Source: Nonomuraea jabiensis
Lineage (GTDB): Bacteria; Actinomycetota; Actinomycetes; Streptosporangiales; Streptosporangiaceae
NCBI RefSeq assembly: GCF_014204795.1
Contig: NZ_JACHMB010000001.1
Span: 5,146,001 to 5,210,000, forward strand
DNA length: 64,000 nt
Direction of reading: 5' to 3'
The position numbers were made by a program, and so were the translations under genes. Each line of letters starts with the position of its first letter. The stretch's first letter is position 1. Below, in pieces: positions 31,572 to 40,040 of this stretch. A model generated the notes under the pieces. That model was given only the letters and a program-made list of their open reading frames with translations, had not been told where the DNA came from and did no database searches.

Positions 31572-33263
31572 TTAGCGAGGAGTGTGGCGTTTGAGAGCGG
31601 TCAAGGAATTCATGGCGTGGGAGGGTGGCGGGGATGAGGCGCTGCTGGGTTTCGCTGGGTGGGTGGGGTGTCGGTTGCGGTGAGGGCGTAGAGGGGATGT
31701 CCAGATCCAGACGGCGCTCAGGGCTATGCCTGCTGCGCAAATGAGGATGACCGGGCGTAGGCCGATGAATTCGGCGAGGATGCCGCCGGTTATGCCGCCG
31801 AGGGCCAGGACACCTTGCACGGCGAAAGTCATGGTGGCGTTCACCCTGCCGCGGAGCTCTGGGGAGGTTTCGCGCAGGGTGATGGCGCCCATGCAGGTGG
31901 CGAACGCTACGACGATGCCGCCGGTGATCGTTCCGGTTAGGGCGAGCAGCGAGAGTTTCCACCAAAGGGGGCCGGTCAGCAGGCCTACGGCGAGGATTTC
32001 GATGGGGAAGAAGAGCACCGAGACGAGCAGGATGCGGTTCTCGCCGTAACGCTTGGACAGGCGGGCCGTGACCCAGGCGCCCAGTATGCCGCCGATGCCG
32101 CTCAGGGCGATGAGGGCGCCTATCAGGGGTTTGGGGATATTGAGCGTGTTGACCATGTAGAGCATGTAGATGGCCGTGTACGCCATGGCGAAGAAGTTGA
32201 TCGTGACGCCTGCGCCCAGGAGAGCGCGGAGTGCGGGATGGGTGACGCTGGTTCGCAGGCCCTCCATGACGTCGTTCCACATGCCTCGGGACGTTGCCGG
32301 CTCGTTCTTCTCCGGGGTGCGGATGGCGCGGAGCAAGAGGGCTGAGGTCAGGAACGACAGTGCCTCCGCCAGAACGGCCAGCGGGGCTGTGAAGAGTTGA
32401 ACCAGGAGACCGGCCAGGCTGGGGCCGCTGACCGACGCCACCGAGTAGGAGGCGTTCAGGCCGGCCATCGCCTCGGTTCGCTGGGAGGGGGCGGCGACTG
32501 CTGCCACGTAGGGGAAGTTCGCTGCTCTGAAGAGTACGCCGGCTGTGCCGATCACCAGGGCCACGGTGATCAGCCATGCGACGTTGAGGAGGCCGAGGAG
32601 CCAGGCCATGGGGACTGTGGCGGCGGCTGCGCACGAGACGAGTTCGCAGGCGATCATGAGGGGGCGGTGCCGGGTGAGCCGGTCCGCGATGGCGCCTGAC
32701 TGGAGGCCGAACACGAGGGCGGGCACCGAGGCGGCGGCCGTCAGCAATCCCATCTGGGAGGGGGAGGCGGCCAGCAGGGTTACCGCGGTCAGGGGGATGG
32801 CCAGCTTGGACACCTCCGAGCCGGTGATGGAGATCGTCCGGGCGGCCCAGAGGAAGCGGTAGTCGCGCTGTTTTCTGAGGGGGATGGGTGTGGCTGAGCT
32901 GGCGTCATCGTGGCTGGGGTGGTCTGGGCGGGGGTGGGGGTCGTTGGGGGTGGCGTCAGGAGCTGCGTGGTTGGGGTGGCCCGGGCTGGGGTCGGGGTCG
33001 TCAGGGGCTGCGTGGTTGCGGTGGTCCGGGCTGGAGTTGGGGTCGTTGGAGGGGGCGTCAGGAGTCGCGTGGTTGGGGTCGCTCGAACCAGCGCTGGGGT
33101 CGTTGGAGGGGCCGTCCTGAGCCGGATGCTTGGGGCTGGGGGTGTGGCGTTGGGGGATGTGGCCCGCAGTGGAGGCGTGGCCGTGGTCGGGGACGCGGTT
33201 TTCGTCAGTGAGGTTGCGGTCAGGCATTCGATCCTCGGTCAATGGCGCTGCGGTCTCGGTCAT
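31572..33263 (-). CDS. MFS exporter with repetitive hydrophilic N-terminus
   Basis: 563 residues. From about 128 on it is an MFS transporter with roughly 12 membrane segments (RDYRFLWAARTISITGSEVSKLAIPL, GAIADRLTRHRPLMI, RETSPELRGRVNA), resembling the EntS/Bcr-type multidrug or siderophore exporters. The first ~127 residues are hydrophilic and built from imperfect repeats around PNHAAPD and PSNDPN. No start codon lies close to the MFS core in this frame, so the extension appears to be translated. It is divergent from an ArsR-family regulator, with a strong palindrome between them, suggesting regulated drug efflux. Confidence 0.88.
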   Translation of the reverse strand: MTETAAPLTEDRMPDRNLTDENRVPDHGHASTAGHIPQRHTPSPKHPAQDGPSNDPSAGSSDPNHATPDAPSNDPNSSPDHRNHAAPDDPDPSPGHPNHAAPDATPNDPHPRPDHPSHDDASSATPIPLRKQRDYRFLWAARTISITGSEVSKLAIPLTAVTLLAASPSQMGLLTAAASVPALVFGLQSGAIADRLTRHRPLMIACELVSCAAAATVPMAWLLGLLNVAWLITVALVIGTAGVLFRAANFPYVAAVAAPSQRTEAMAGLNASYSVASVSGPSLAGLLVQLFTAPLAVLAEALSFLTSALLLRAIRTPEKNEPATSRGMWNDVMEGLRTSVTHPALRALLGAGVTINFFAMAYTAIYMLYMVNTLNIPKPLIGALIALSGIGGILGAWVTARLSKRYGENRILLVSVLFFPIEILAVGLLTGPLWWKLSLLALTGTITGGIVVAFATCMGAITLRETSPELRGRVNATMTFAVQGVLALGGITGGILAEFIGLRPVILICAAGIALSAVWIWTSPLRPHRNRHPTHPAKPSSASSPPPSHAMNSLTALKRHTPR

Positions 33264-33576
33264 TGGTCATGCGGCCTCGGACATGGCCGGCTGGAGGGGG
33301 ACTGAGCTGATTGGAGTCAGGCTGGGCTGCTGGCCTCGTGGCTGGTGCTGGGAGGCGCGGTGGCAACGGCTTGGGCGGAGGCAACGGCTGGGTGGGTGGT
33401 TTGTTGGGGCCGGAGGTCGATCGCCGGGGGTGGGACTGGCTTGGGGCGGGTGTTGTGGGGTGGGGGCGGGCTGATGGACGCAGTGGTGGCCGTGAGCGGG
33501 TGTGGGGTGGCTGTGGCTTGGACTGGTTGACAAGCGTTCTGGGTGGTGCGGGGCGGGGGACGAGTTGTGAAGGGAA
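33264..33576. other. Spacer upstream of the MFS gene
   Basis: 313 bp before the operator; G-rich on the + strand. Neither strand shows a credible gene. It should contain the leader of the leftward MFS transcript. Confidence 0.45.
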
Positions 33577-33618
33577 GCCTTCATAACTGTGAAGATAATC
33601 CTTCACAGTTATGAAGGC
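33577..33618. promoter_or_regulatory. 18-bp perfect inverted repeat, probable ArsR-family operator
   Basis: Arms 33577-33594 and 33601-33618 are exact reverse complements (core CTTCATAACTGTGAAG), separated by 6 bp (ATAATC). Further CTTCA/TGAAG half-sites lie on both sides (about 33566 and 33623). The site is AT-rich in GC-rich DNA and ends 36 bp before the regulator start, between divergent genes. This is the expected layout for autoregulation and control of the exporter. Confidence 0.8.
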
Positions 33619-33654
33619 AATGCTTCATAGCTTGGGACGGGTAATCTTGGCGGC

Positions 33655-34263
33655 ATGAGTGAGGGGCTCAGTGATCCCAGGGCGATGCGGGCGCTGGCCC
33701 ACCCGGCGCGCCTGATGATCCTCAATCGGCTGGGTCTCGAGGGCAGTGCCACTGCCACTGAAGTGGCAGAGATCGCGGGGATCACGCCCAGTGCCGCGAG
33801 CTATCACCTGCGCATGCTGGCCAAGTACGGGTTCGTGGAGGACGCGCCCCCGCGTGGCGATGGCAGGGAGCGGCTGTGGAAGAGCGTGAACAAGCCGATC
33901 AGCGTCGGAGTCAAGCCTGGCGATCAGCCGGACGTACGGGATGCCAAAGTGACGCTGATGCTGGCGTTCCGCCGGGAGGCGCACGAAGAGGCGGATCGCG
34001 CGCTGGCTGCCATAGAAGCTGAGCCTGACGAATGGCGGGATGTCACCCGGTTCAACCGAATGCGGGTCAGGGTCGATCCGGAGGAGATGGCTCAGCTGAA
34101 CGAGTCGATCGAGAAGCTGGTCGAGCCGTACCTCATTGCCAATCGCGACGACAAGGCCGCGCCGGTTGGGGCGAGGGTCGCCGAAGTGCAGCTGAACCTC
34201 TTCCCAGTCGCGAAGAGGCCGACGCCGGGGCTGCCTACCGAGGATCACGATGCGGCCGGGTGA
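33655..34263 (+). CDS. ArsR-family winged-helix regulator
   Basis: 202 residues, ATG 33655. The N-terminal winged helix (AMRALAHPARLMILNRL, then ATEVAEIAGITPSAASYHLRMLAKYGFVE) is typical of the HTH_20/ArsR group. The C-terminal half is a helical, charged effector or dimer region without the Cys metal boxes of metal-sensing ArsR proteins. It probably represses the divergent MFS gene and itself through the palindrome directly upstream. Confidence 0.9.
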   Translation: MSEGLSDPRAMRALAHPARLMILNRLGLEGSATATEVAEIAGITPSAASYHLRMLAKYGFVEDAPPRGDGRERLWKSVNKPISVGVKPGDQPDVRDAKVTLMLAFRREAHEEADRALAAIEAEPDEWRDVTRFNRMRVRVDPEEMAQLNESIEKLVEPYLIANRDDKAAPVGARVAEVQLNLFPVAKRPTPGLPTEDHDAAG

Positions 34264-34752
34264 GGTGGAACTGCGGGTGGGGTCTCCGGCGCGGGCAGAC
34301 GGAGAGGCTGGCTGAGGTGGGGGTTGACGTGCGGGGTCGTCGTGCTGTGGTCCTCGGATGAGGTGCGGGTTCGGCCAGGCGGTTCGTGGTGTGAAGTGGG
34401 TTGCGTTGGCCGTGTTAGAGGAAGCGACTGGCGTTGGCGGGGGACATGTCAGGTGTTGATGGTGCTTGGTGCCTAGATGACTGAGTGATCACGTTGGGGG
34501 TGGGTGTGGGGGTAGAGAGCTGGATGTCTGATTGACGGTTGACGGTCAGGCTGGGCTGGTGTGGGAGGTAGACTTTTCGGGGCCTGTGACCACAGGCCGA
34601 CTTCGCATGCCCCACTGCGGACCGCGCCATCGGTCCGGGCCATGTGCCCGGCTGGCGGGGTTTCGGGGCATCAGGGCGGCAGACGACGCGCTGCTGCGGC
34701 ACAACCGAGAACCGCGCCCTTCGCAGGGCGCCAAGACCTGGAGGACCAGCAC
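34264..34752. other. rpsB upstream region
   Basis: 489 bp without a gene. Two TTGACG elements at 34532 and 34539 and a TAGACT (34569-34574) resemble promoter boxes, but the spacing between them (24 bp or more) is too long for one standard promoter. A long leader of about 170 nt precedes rpsB, where S2 autoregulatory structure could lie. Confidence 0.4.
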
Positions 34753-35670
34753 ATGGCCCCCGTCGTCACCATGCGACAGCTGCTTGAGAGCGGCGTTCAC
34801 TTCGGTCACCAGACCCGGCGCTGGAACCCGAAGATGAAGCGGTTCATCTTCACCGAGCGCAACGGCATCTACATCATCGACCTGCAGAAGTCGCTCTCGT
34901 ACATCGACCGTGCGTACGACTTCGTCAAGGAGACCGTCGCCCACGGCGGCACCATCCTGTTCATCGGCACCAAGAAGCAGGCTCAGGAGGCCATCTCCGA
35001 GCAGGCTGCCCGGGTCGGGATGCCGTACGTCAACCAGCGCTGGCTGGGTGGCATGCTCACCAACTTCTCCACCGTGCACAAGAGGCTTCAGCGGCTGAAG
35101 GAGCTCGAGGAGCTCGACTTCGACAACGTCGCGGGCTCGGGGCTCACCAAGAAGGAGCTCCTCATGCGCCGTCGCGAGAAGGACAAGCTCGAGCGCACGC
35201 TCGGCGGTATCCGTGACATGGGCCGCGTGCCCAGCGCGGTGTGGGTCGTCGACACCAAGAAGGAGCACATCGCGATCAGCGAGGCCAAGAAGCTTGGCAT
35301 CCCTGTGGTCGCGATCCTCGACACCAACTGCGACCCCGACGAGGTCGACTACCCGATCCCGGGCAACGACGACGCCATTCGCGCCGTCGGTCTGCTGACC
35401 AGGGTCGTGGCCGACGGTGTCGCGGCCGGTCTGATGGCTCGCTCCGGCGCCGCCCGCGGTGACGAGAAGCCCGCCGCCGCCGAGCCGCTGGCCGAGTGGG
35501 AGCGCGAGCTCATCGAGCAGGGCACCGGCGAGGCAGGGGCCGAGCCGCAGGCCGAGGCTGAGGCGCCCGCCCCCGCGGCTGAGGCTGCTCCTGAGGTCGC
35601 GCCTGAGGCCGCCGCCGAGGCCGCGCCTGAGGCGCCCGCCGCCGAGGCTGAGGCCGAGCCGCAGGCCTGA
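34753..35670 (+). CDS. rpsB: 30S ribosomal protein S2
   Basis: 305 residues from ATG 34753 with GGAGG-like sequence nine bases before. Complete S2: VVTMRQLLESGVHFGHQTRRWNPKM at the start, GTILFIGTKKQAQ, YVNQRWLGGMLTNF, IPVVAILDTNCDPD and IPGNDDAIRAV. After about residue 240 comes an Ala/Glu/Pro-rich low-complexity tail, longer than in most bacteria (~240 residues) but frequent in actinobacteria. Confidence 0.97.
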   Translation: MAPVVTMRQLLESGVHFGHQTRRWNPKMKRFIFTERNGIYIIDLQKSLSYIDRAYDFVKETVAHGGTILFIGTKKQAQEAISEQAARVGMPYVNQRWLGGMLTNFSTVHKRLQRLKELEELDFDNVAGSGLTKKELLMRRREKDKLERTLGGIRDMGRVPSAVWVVDTKKEHIAISEAKKLGIPVVAILDTNCDPDEVDYPIPGNDDAIRAVGLLTRVVADGVAAGLMARSGAARGDEKPAAAEPLAEWERELIEQGTGEAGAEPQAEAEAPAPAAEAAPEVAPEAAAEAAPEAPAAEAEAEPQA

Positions 35671-35682
35671 CCTCAGGGCTCA

Positions 35683-35706
35683 CGTACCCGGGGTTTCCCG
35701 GGTACG
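35683..35706 (+). terminator. Strong hairpin after rpsB
   Basis: A 10-bp perfect stem (35683-35692 with 35697-35706; arm CGTACCCGGG) with a GTTT loop, 12 bp after the rpsB stop. There is no clear T-run, but it is the most stable local structure and would separate rpsB from the distant tsf. Confidence 0.6.
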
Positions 35707-36490
35707 GGCCCGTCCCGGTCGGGTGGGTGAAAGTCCACCAGGCAGGGTGCGCGCCTTGTTCCGGCGAACGGAACGGCAGGACGAGGGATGTTCCTGGTCC
35801 TTGGTCCTGCCGTGATCGGGCAGGGAACGGGCCACGAAGACAGACAAGTGAACAGTTAAAGCGAGGGGTCGCGGCCTCGCCGGGTGAGTGATCGCCAGGC
35901 GAGGACGCTTCCCAGTCAGTCAGGCAAGGACCAAGAGCCGGGCTCAGGCTCGGGGCTGAGGTCTGGGCTGGGGTCTGGTTCTCGGGCTGAGGTCTGATTC
36001 CGGGGCTGAGGCGAGGTTCGGGTCGCGGGCCGGGGCCTGAGGTCTGGGTTGAGGGCTGAGGTTGTGAGCTGAGGCTGGGGCCTGAGGTCTGGGTTGAGGG
36101 CTGGGCTGGGAGCTGAGGTCTGGGTTGCGATCCAGGGTTGGGTCGCGGGCCGGGCCGGTGGTGAGCCGGGCCGTTCCGGGTGACCGGGCCGGGTTGGACC
36201 GGGTAGTTCAGCTGGCCGGGATGGTCGGCCGGGCCGGGGAGGGCGGGTGTCCGAGCCGGGCGCGGCAGGCTGGCCGGGTGGCGTTGGTGCTGGCCGGTGA
36301 TGGTCCAGGATGGTAAGCCAGGGCGAGGCTGGGCAGTATGCCAGGCGAGCCGGGCCCCGAACGCAAGACAGATGCTGACGCAAGACAAAGGCTTCCGTAC
36401 GGCAAGCGCCCGCCGTACGAACCAAGGGTGAGCAGGCGTGCCGTTGCCCACCTGATCCACGACGACGACGAAATCCCACAAGGAAAAGCA
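35707..36490. other. Long spacer between rpsB and tsf
   Basis: About 780 bp with no gene. It contains GGTCTGGG/GGGCTGAGG repeats (35940-36140), then a GCCGGGCCGG-rich part (36140-36320). Normally rpsB and tsf are closely spaced, so this insert is unusual. The tsf ribosome-binding site AAGGAAAAG precedes 36491. Confidence 0.55.
35940..36140 (+). repeat. Imperfect GGGCTGAGGTCTGG repeats between rpsB and tsf
   Basis: Variants of GGGGCCTGAGGTCTGGGTT recur; the best-conserved pair begins at 36032 and 36077 (45-bp period). Several shorter GGCTGAGG words surround them. Confidence 0.65.
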
Positions 36491-37324
36491 ATGGCTTCCG
36501 TGAACATGGCCGATGTCAAGCGGCTTCGCGAAATCACCGCCGCCGGCATGATGGACTGCAAGAAGGCGCTCGAGGAGTCCGAGGGCGACTTCGACCGCGC
36601 TATCGAGCTCCTGCGCCTCAAGGGCGCCAAGGACGTGGGCAAGCGCGAGGCCCGCACCGCCTCCAACGGCCTGGTCGCGCTCAAGCAGGACGGCGACTCC
36701 GCCGCCGCGCTGCTCGAGCTCAACTGCGAGACCGACTTCGTGGCCAAGGGCGAGCGCTTCCAGGAGCTGGCCAACCAGGTTGTCGAGCACATCCTCGCGA
36801 CCAAGCCCGCCGACGTGGCGGCGCTGCTCGAGTCGTCCTTCGGCGGCCAGACCGTCAAGGAGCACCTGGACACCGCCAACGCCGCGCTCGGTGAGAAGAT
36901 CGAGATCCGCCGGTTCGCGGTGCTCGAGGGCGGCTACATCGGTGCTTACATGCACAAGACCGACCCGGCGCTGCCGCCGGCCGTCGGCGTGCTGATCCAG
37001 CTCGACAAGCCGAACGCCGAGGTCGCCAAGGACATCGCGCAGCACGCCGCCGCGATGGCCCCGCAGTACCTCAAGGCCGCCTCCGTCCCGGCCGACGTGG
37101 TCGAGAAGGAGCGCAAGCTCTTCGAGGAGATGACCCGCGAGGAGGGCAAGCCCGAGGCTGCCATCGCCAAGATCGTCGAGGGCCGCGTGAACGGCTGGTA
37201 CAAGGACTTCACCCTCCTCCAGCAGGCCTTCGTCAAGGACAACAAGAAGAGCGTGGGCAAGTACGCCGAGGAGAACGGCGTCGAGGTCCAGGCCTTTGTC
37301 CGCTTCAAGGTCGGTCAGGCTTAG
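36491..37324 (+). CDS. tsf: Elongation factor Ts
   Basis: 277 residues from ATG 36491 (AAGGAAAAG upstream). N-terminal UBA-like domain (DVKRLREITAAGMMDCKKAL), the EF-Tu-binding TDFVAKGERF motif, and two core repeats with YIGAYMHKTDPALPPAVGVL. It is the nucleotide exchange factor for EF-Tu. The frame is open ~150 bp upstream, but homology starts here. Confidence 0.97.
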   Translation: MASVNMADVKRLREITAAGMMDCKKALEESEGDFDRAIELLRLKGAKDVGKREARTASNGLVALKQDGDSAAALLELNCETDFVAKGERFQELANQVVEHILATKPADVAALLESSFGGQTVKEHLDTANAALGEKIEIRRFAVLEGGYIGAYMHKTDPALPPAVGVLIQLDKPNAEVAKDIAQHAAAMAPQYLKAASVPADVVEKERKLFEEMTREEGKPEAAIAKIVEGRVNGWYKDFTLLQQAFVKDNKKSVGKYAEENGVEVQAFVRFKVGQA

Positions 37325-37438
37325 GCTTAGGCAAGCGACAGGCCAGGCAGGCCCGCCGATCAGGGCGGGCCGCCCGGCCAAGGCGAGAAACAAGCCGACA
37401 GCCTGAACTTGATTCACCGAACGAAGGAGGCCGCCGCC

Positions 37439-38230
37439 GTGCAGGACCACCGGGAGCCAGCCCACGAATCCACACGGACGGCGGCTTCCTCATCTCAAAA
37501 TCCGCACAACCCGCTCCGATGGAAGCGGGTGATGCTGAAGTTGTCAGGAGAGGCGTTCGCCGGTGGCGAGCCGCTGGGCATCGACCCGGTGGTCGTCGAT
37601 CATCTGGCCGATTCGATCGCCGAGGCCGTCAAGGAAGGCGTACAGGTCGCGGTCGTAGTAGGCGGCGGCAACATGTTCCGCGGCGCCGCCCTGTCGCAAG
37701 GAGGCATCGACCGCGCCAGAGCCGACTACATGGGCATGCTCGGCACGGTCATCAACTGCCTGGCCCTACAGGACTTCCTCGAGCGGCGGGGCGTCGAGAC
37801 GCGCGTCCAGACCGCCATCACCATGCAGCAGGTGGCCGAGCCGTTCCTGCCGCGCCGCGCGATCAGGCACCTCGAGAAGGGGCGCGTGGTCATCTTCGGC
37901 GCGGGACTCGGCTCGCCGTACTTCTCCACCGACACCGCGGCGTCCCAGCGGGCCCTGGAGATCGGCGCGGAGGCGCTGCTCAAGGGAACGCAGGTGGACG
38001 GGATCTACGACTCCGATCCACGCAAAAATCCGGATGCGGTCAGGTTCGACCACCTTGACTACGGCGAGGTGCTGCTCCGCGACCTCGCGGTCATGGACGC
38101 CACCGCGATCAGCCTGTGCAAGGACAACGACCTGCCGATCGTGGTCTTCGACCTCATGGGCGAGGGCAACATCCTGCGAGCGGTACGCGGTGAGAAAATC
38201 GGCACGCTGGTGAGTCCCGCAGGCAAATGA
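37439..38230 (+). CDS. pyrH: Uridylate kinase
   Basis: 263 residues from GTG 37439, eight bases after AAGGAGG. Amino-acid-kinase fold: RVMLKLSGEAFAGG, VVVGGGNMFRG, DYMGMLGTVINCLALQD, and GTQVDGIYDSDPRKNP. It phosphorylates UMP to UDP. The first ~25 residues are a hydrophilic extension common in actinobacteria. Confidence 0.96.
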   Translation: MQDHREPAHESTRTAASSSQNPHNPLRWKRVMLKLSGEAFAGGEPLGIDPVVVDHLADSIAEAVKEGVQVAVVVGGGNMFRGAALSQGGIDRARADYMGMLGTVINCLALQDFLERRGVETRVQTAITMQQVAEPFLPRRAIRHLEKGRVVIFGAGLGSPYFSTDTAASQRALEIGAEALLKGTQVDGIYDSDPRKNPDAVRFDHLDYGEVLLRDLAVMDATAISLCKDNDLPIVVFDLMGEGNILRAVRGEKIGTLVSPAGK

Positions 38231-38273
38231 GGGAGCGAGCCCGACACCGCCAGCTAGAAGACAGGGAGCCGCT

Positions 38274-38831
38274 GTGATCGACGAAACCCTCCTCGAAGCC
38301 GAGGAAAAAATGGACAAGGCCGTCACGGTCGCGAAGGAGGACTTCGCGACCATCCGTACGGGCCGCGTCACCCCCTCGATGTTCAACAAGATCAACGCCG
38401 AGTACTACGGCACGCCGACGCCGATCCAGCAGCTGGCGTCGTTCCATGTGCCGGAGGCACGCATGGTTCTCATCCAGCCTTTCGACAAGAGTTCGATGGG
38501 CGCCATCGAGAAGGCCATCCGCGACTCCGACCTCGGCGTCAACCCCACCGACGACGGCCAGGTGATCCGCGTGACGTTCCCGGAGCTCTCCGAGGAACGG
38601 CGCAAGGAGTACATCAAGGTCGCCAGGAACAAGGGCGAGCACGCCAAGGTGTCGGTGCGCAACATCCGCCGCTCCGCCAAGGAAGTCCTCGACAAGATGA
38701 TCAAGGATGGCGAGGCGGGGGAGGACGAGGTCAGGCGGGCCGAGAAGGAGCTCGACGACCTCACCCAGAAGCACGTCGCGAAGATCGACGAGCTGCTCAA
38801 GCACAAGGAAGCCGAGCTGCTCGAAGTCTGA
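38274..38831 (+). CDS. frr: Ribosome recycling factor
   Basis: 185 residues from GTG 38274 (AGGGAGCC upstream). Complete RRF: FATIRTGRVTPSMFNKI, YYGTPTPIQQLASF, and the C-terminal helix (KEVLDKMIKDGEAGEDEVRRAEKELDDLT). It splits post-termination ribosomes together with EF-G. It lies 43 bp after pyrH. Confidence 0.97.
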   Translation: MIDETLLEAEEKMDKAVTVAKEDFATIRTGRVTPSMFNKINAEYYGTPTPIQQLASFHVPEARMVLIQPFDKSSMGAIEKAIRDSDLGVNPTDDGQVIRVTFPELSEERRKEYIKVARNKGEHAKVSVRNIRRSAKEVLDKMIKDGEAGEDEVRRAEKELDDLTQKHVAKIDELLKHKEAELLEV

Positions 38832-38884
38832 GCGGCACGCCGCACGCCGCACGGCGGACTGCGTTCGACGCGACACCGCAGGCA

Positions 38885-39150
38885 GCGGGTCGAGCCTACG
38901 GTGGTTGCCGTTGATGGGTCGCCGCAGGCAATGGTCCGCACCTTCGGCGGGTCGTCGCGGGTGGTGGTTCGTGCCTTCGGCGGGTTGTCCCAGGTGGCGG
39001 TTGGCGCCTTTGGCAGGTCGTCGTAGGTGGTGGTTCGTGCCTGCGGCAGGTCGTCGCAGGTAGCGGTTCGTGCCTACGGTGGGTCGTCGTGGGTAGCGGC
39101 TTGGGTCTACGGTGGTCGTGTTCGGCGGGCCGCCGCAGGCAGCGGGTCTT
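38885..39150 (+). repeat. 33-bp tandem repeat, about seven copies
   Basis: The word GTCGTCG (or a close variant) recurs at 38918, 38951, 38984, 39017, 39050, 39083 and 39115, i.e. every 32-33 bp, followed by GTGGTTCGTGCCT-like sequence. Copies differ by a few bases. 33 bp keeps a frame, but the peptide is low-complexity and no start signal is seen. Confidence 0.9.
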
Positions 39151-39154
39151 GAAC

Positions 39155-39180
39155 GGCCCTCGCCCCGAGTGGCGGGGGCC
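39155..39180 (+). terminator. Hairpin upstream of cdsA
   Basis: A 10-bp stem (39155-39164 with 39171-39180, one G-U pair) and a 6-base loop, just after the repeat array and 20 bp before cdsA. It may terminate the tsf-pyrH-frr transcript. Confidence 0.5.
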
Positions 39181-39200
39181 GTGGCTCTTGGAGAAACTCT

Positions 39201-40040
39201 GTGGAAGAACGTACGGCTGACACCAGCTCGAGCGGCGGCGGCCGTACCGGAAGGAACCTGCCCGCCGCGATCGCGGTCGGTGTGGTGCTGGGCGCGCTGG
39301 TCATCGGCACGATCTACACGATCAAGGAGCTGTTCCTCCTGGTGGTCGCCGGTGCCGTGGGCGTCGGCGCGATGGAGCTGATCAAGGCCTTCGCCACCCG
39401 CGAGATCAAGGTGCCCGCCGTGCCGGTGCTCGCGGGCATCGTGGCGATGCAGGCGGGCGCGTACTGGGGCGGGCCGGTGTGGCTGCTGGCCACGTTCGCG
39501 GTGTTCGCGCTGGCGCTCCTGATCTGGCGCATGTTCAGCGACGGGACCGACGGTTACGTACGGGACGCGTCGGCCTCGGTGTTCATCCTGTTCTATCCCG
39601 CCATGCTCGCGGCGTTCGTGCCCATGCTGCTGCGTCTCCACGACGGCGACCACCGGGTGCTGATCTTCATCGCGGTGACCGTGGCCAGCGACATCGGCGG
39701 CTACGTCGCGGGCGTGCTGTTCGGCCGGCACAAGATGACGGCGATCAGCCCGAAGAAGACCTGGGAGGGGCTCGCCGGGTCGGTGATCGCCTGCACCGTG
39801 GTCGGGGCGTGGCTGGTGGTCTGGCTGATGCACGGCGCCATCTGGCAGGGCGCGCTGATCGGCGCGCTGGCGGCGCTGCTGGCCACCGTGGGCGACCTGA
39901 TCGAGTCGATGATCAAGCGGGATCTCGGCATCAAGGACCTCGGCACGATCCTGCCCGGCCATGGCGGCCTGATGGACCGGCTCGACTCGCTGGTGACGAC
40001 GCTGGTGCCGGTCTGGCTGCTGATGACGCTGTTCTTCTAG
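39201..40040 (+). CDS. cdsA: Phosphatidate cytidylyltransferase
   Basis: 279 residues from GTG 39201. Polytopic membrane enzyme (about eight hydrophobic segments) with family motifs DIGGYVAGVLFGRHKM, SPKKTWEGLAGS and, near the C-terminus, the signature GDLIESMIKRDLGIKDLG...LPGHGGLMDRLDS. It makes CDP-diacylglycerol for phospholipid synthesis. Its stop abuts the stop of the convergent SUFU-domain gene with no gap. Confidence 0.95.
   Translation: MEERTADTSSSGGGRTGRNLPAAIAVGVVLGALVIGTIYTIKELFLLVVAGAVGVGAMELIKAFATREIKVPAVPVLAGIVAMQAGAYWGGPVWLLATFAVFALALLIWRMFSDGTDGYVRDASASVFILFYPAMLAAFVPMLLRLHDGDHRVLIFIAVTVASDIGGYVAGVLFGRHKMTAISPKKTWEGLAGSVIACTVVGAWLVVWLMHGAIWQGALIGALAALLATVGDLIESMIKRDLGIKDLGTILPGHGGLMDRLDSLVTTLVPVWLLMTLFF

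Larger units (their letters stand above)
38832..39200. other. Spacer between frr and cdsA
   Basis: 369 bp filled largely by the 33-bp repeat (38885-39150) and a hairpin (39155-39180). No gene. GGAGAA at 39189-39194 precedes the cdsA start. Confidence 0.6.

Noticed and set aside
30502..32634. 710-codon minus-strand frame across the epoxide hydrolase and MFS genes
   Set aside because: It is antisense to the clearly coding epoxide hydrolase and out of frame with the MFS transporter; Arg/Pro/His-rich with no domain.
34532..34574. Single promoter formed by TTGACG and TAGACT ahead of rpsB
   Set aside because: The spacing between the two elements is 24 bp or more, outside the normal 16-19 bp, so I did not list it as a promoter.
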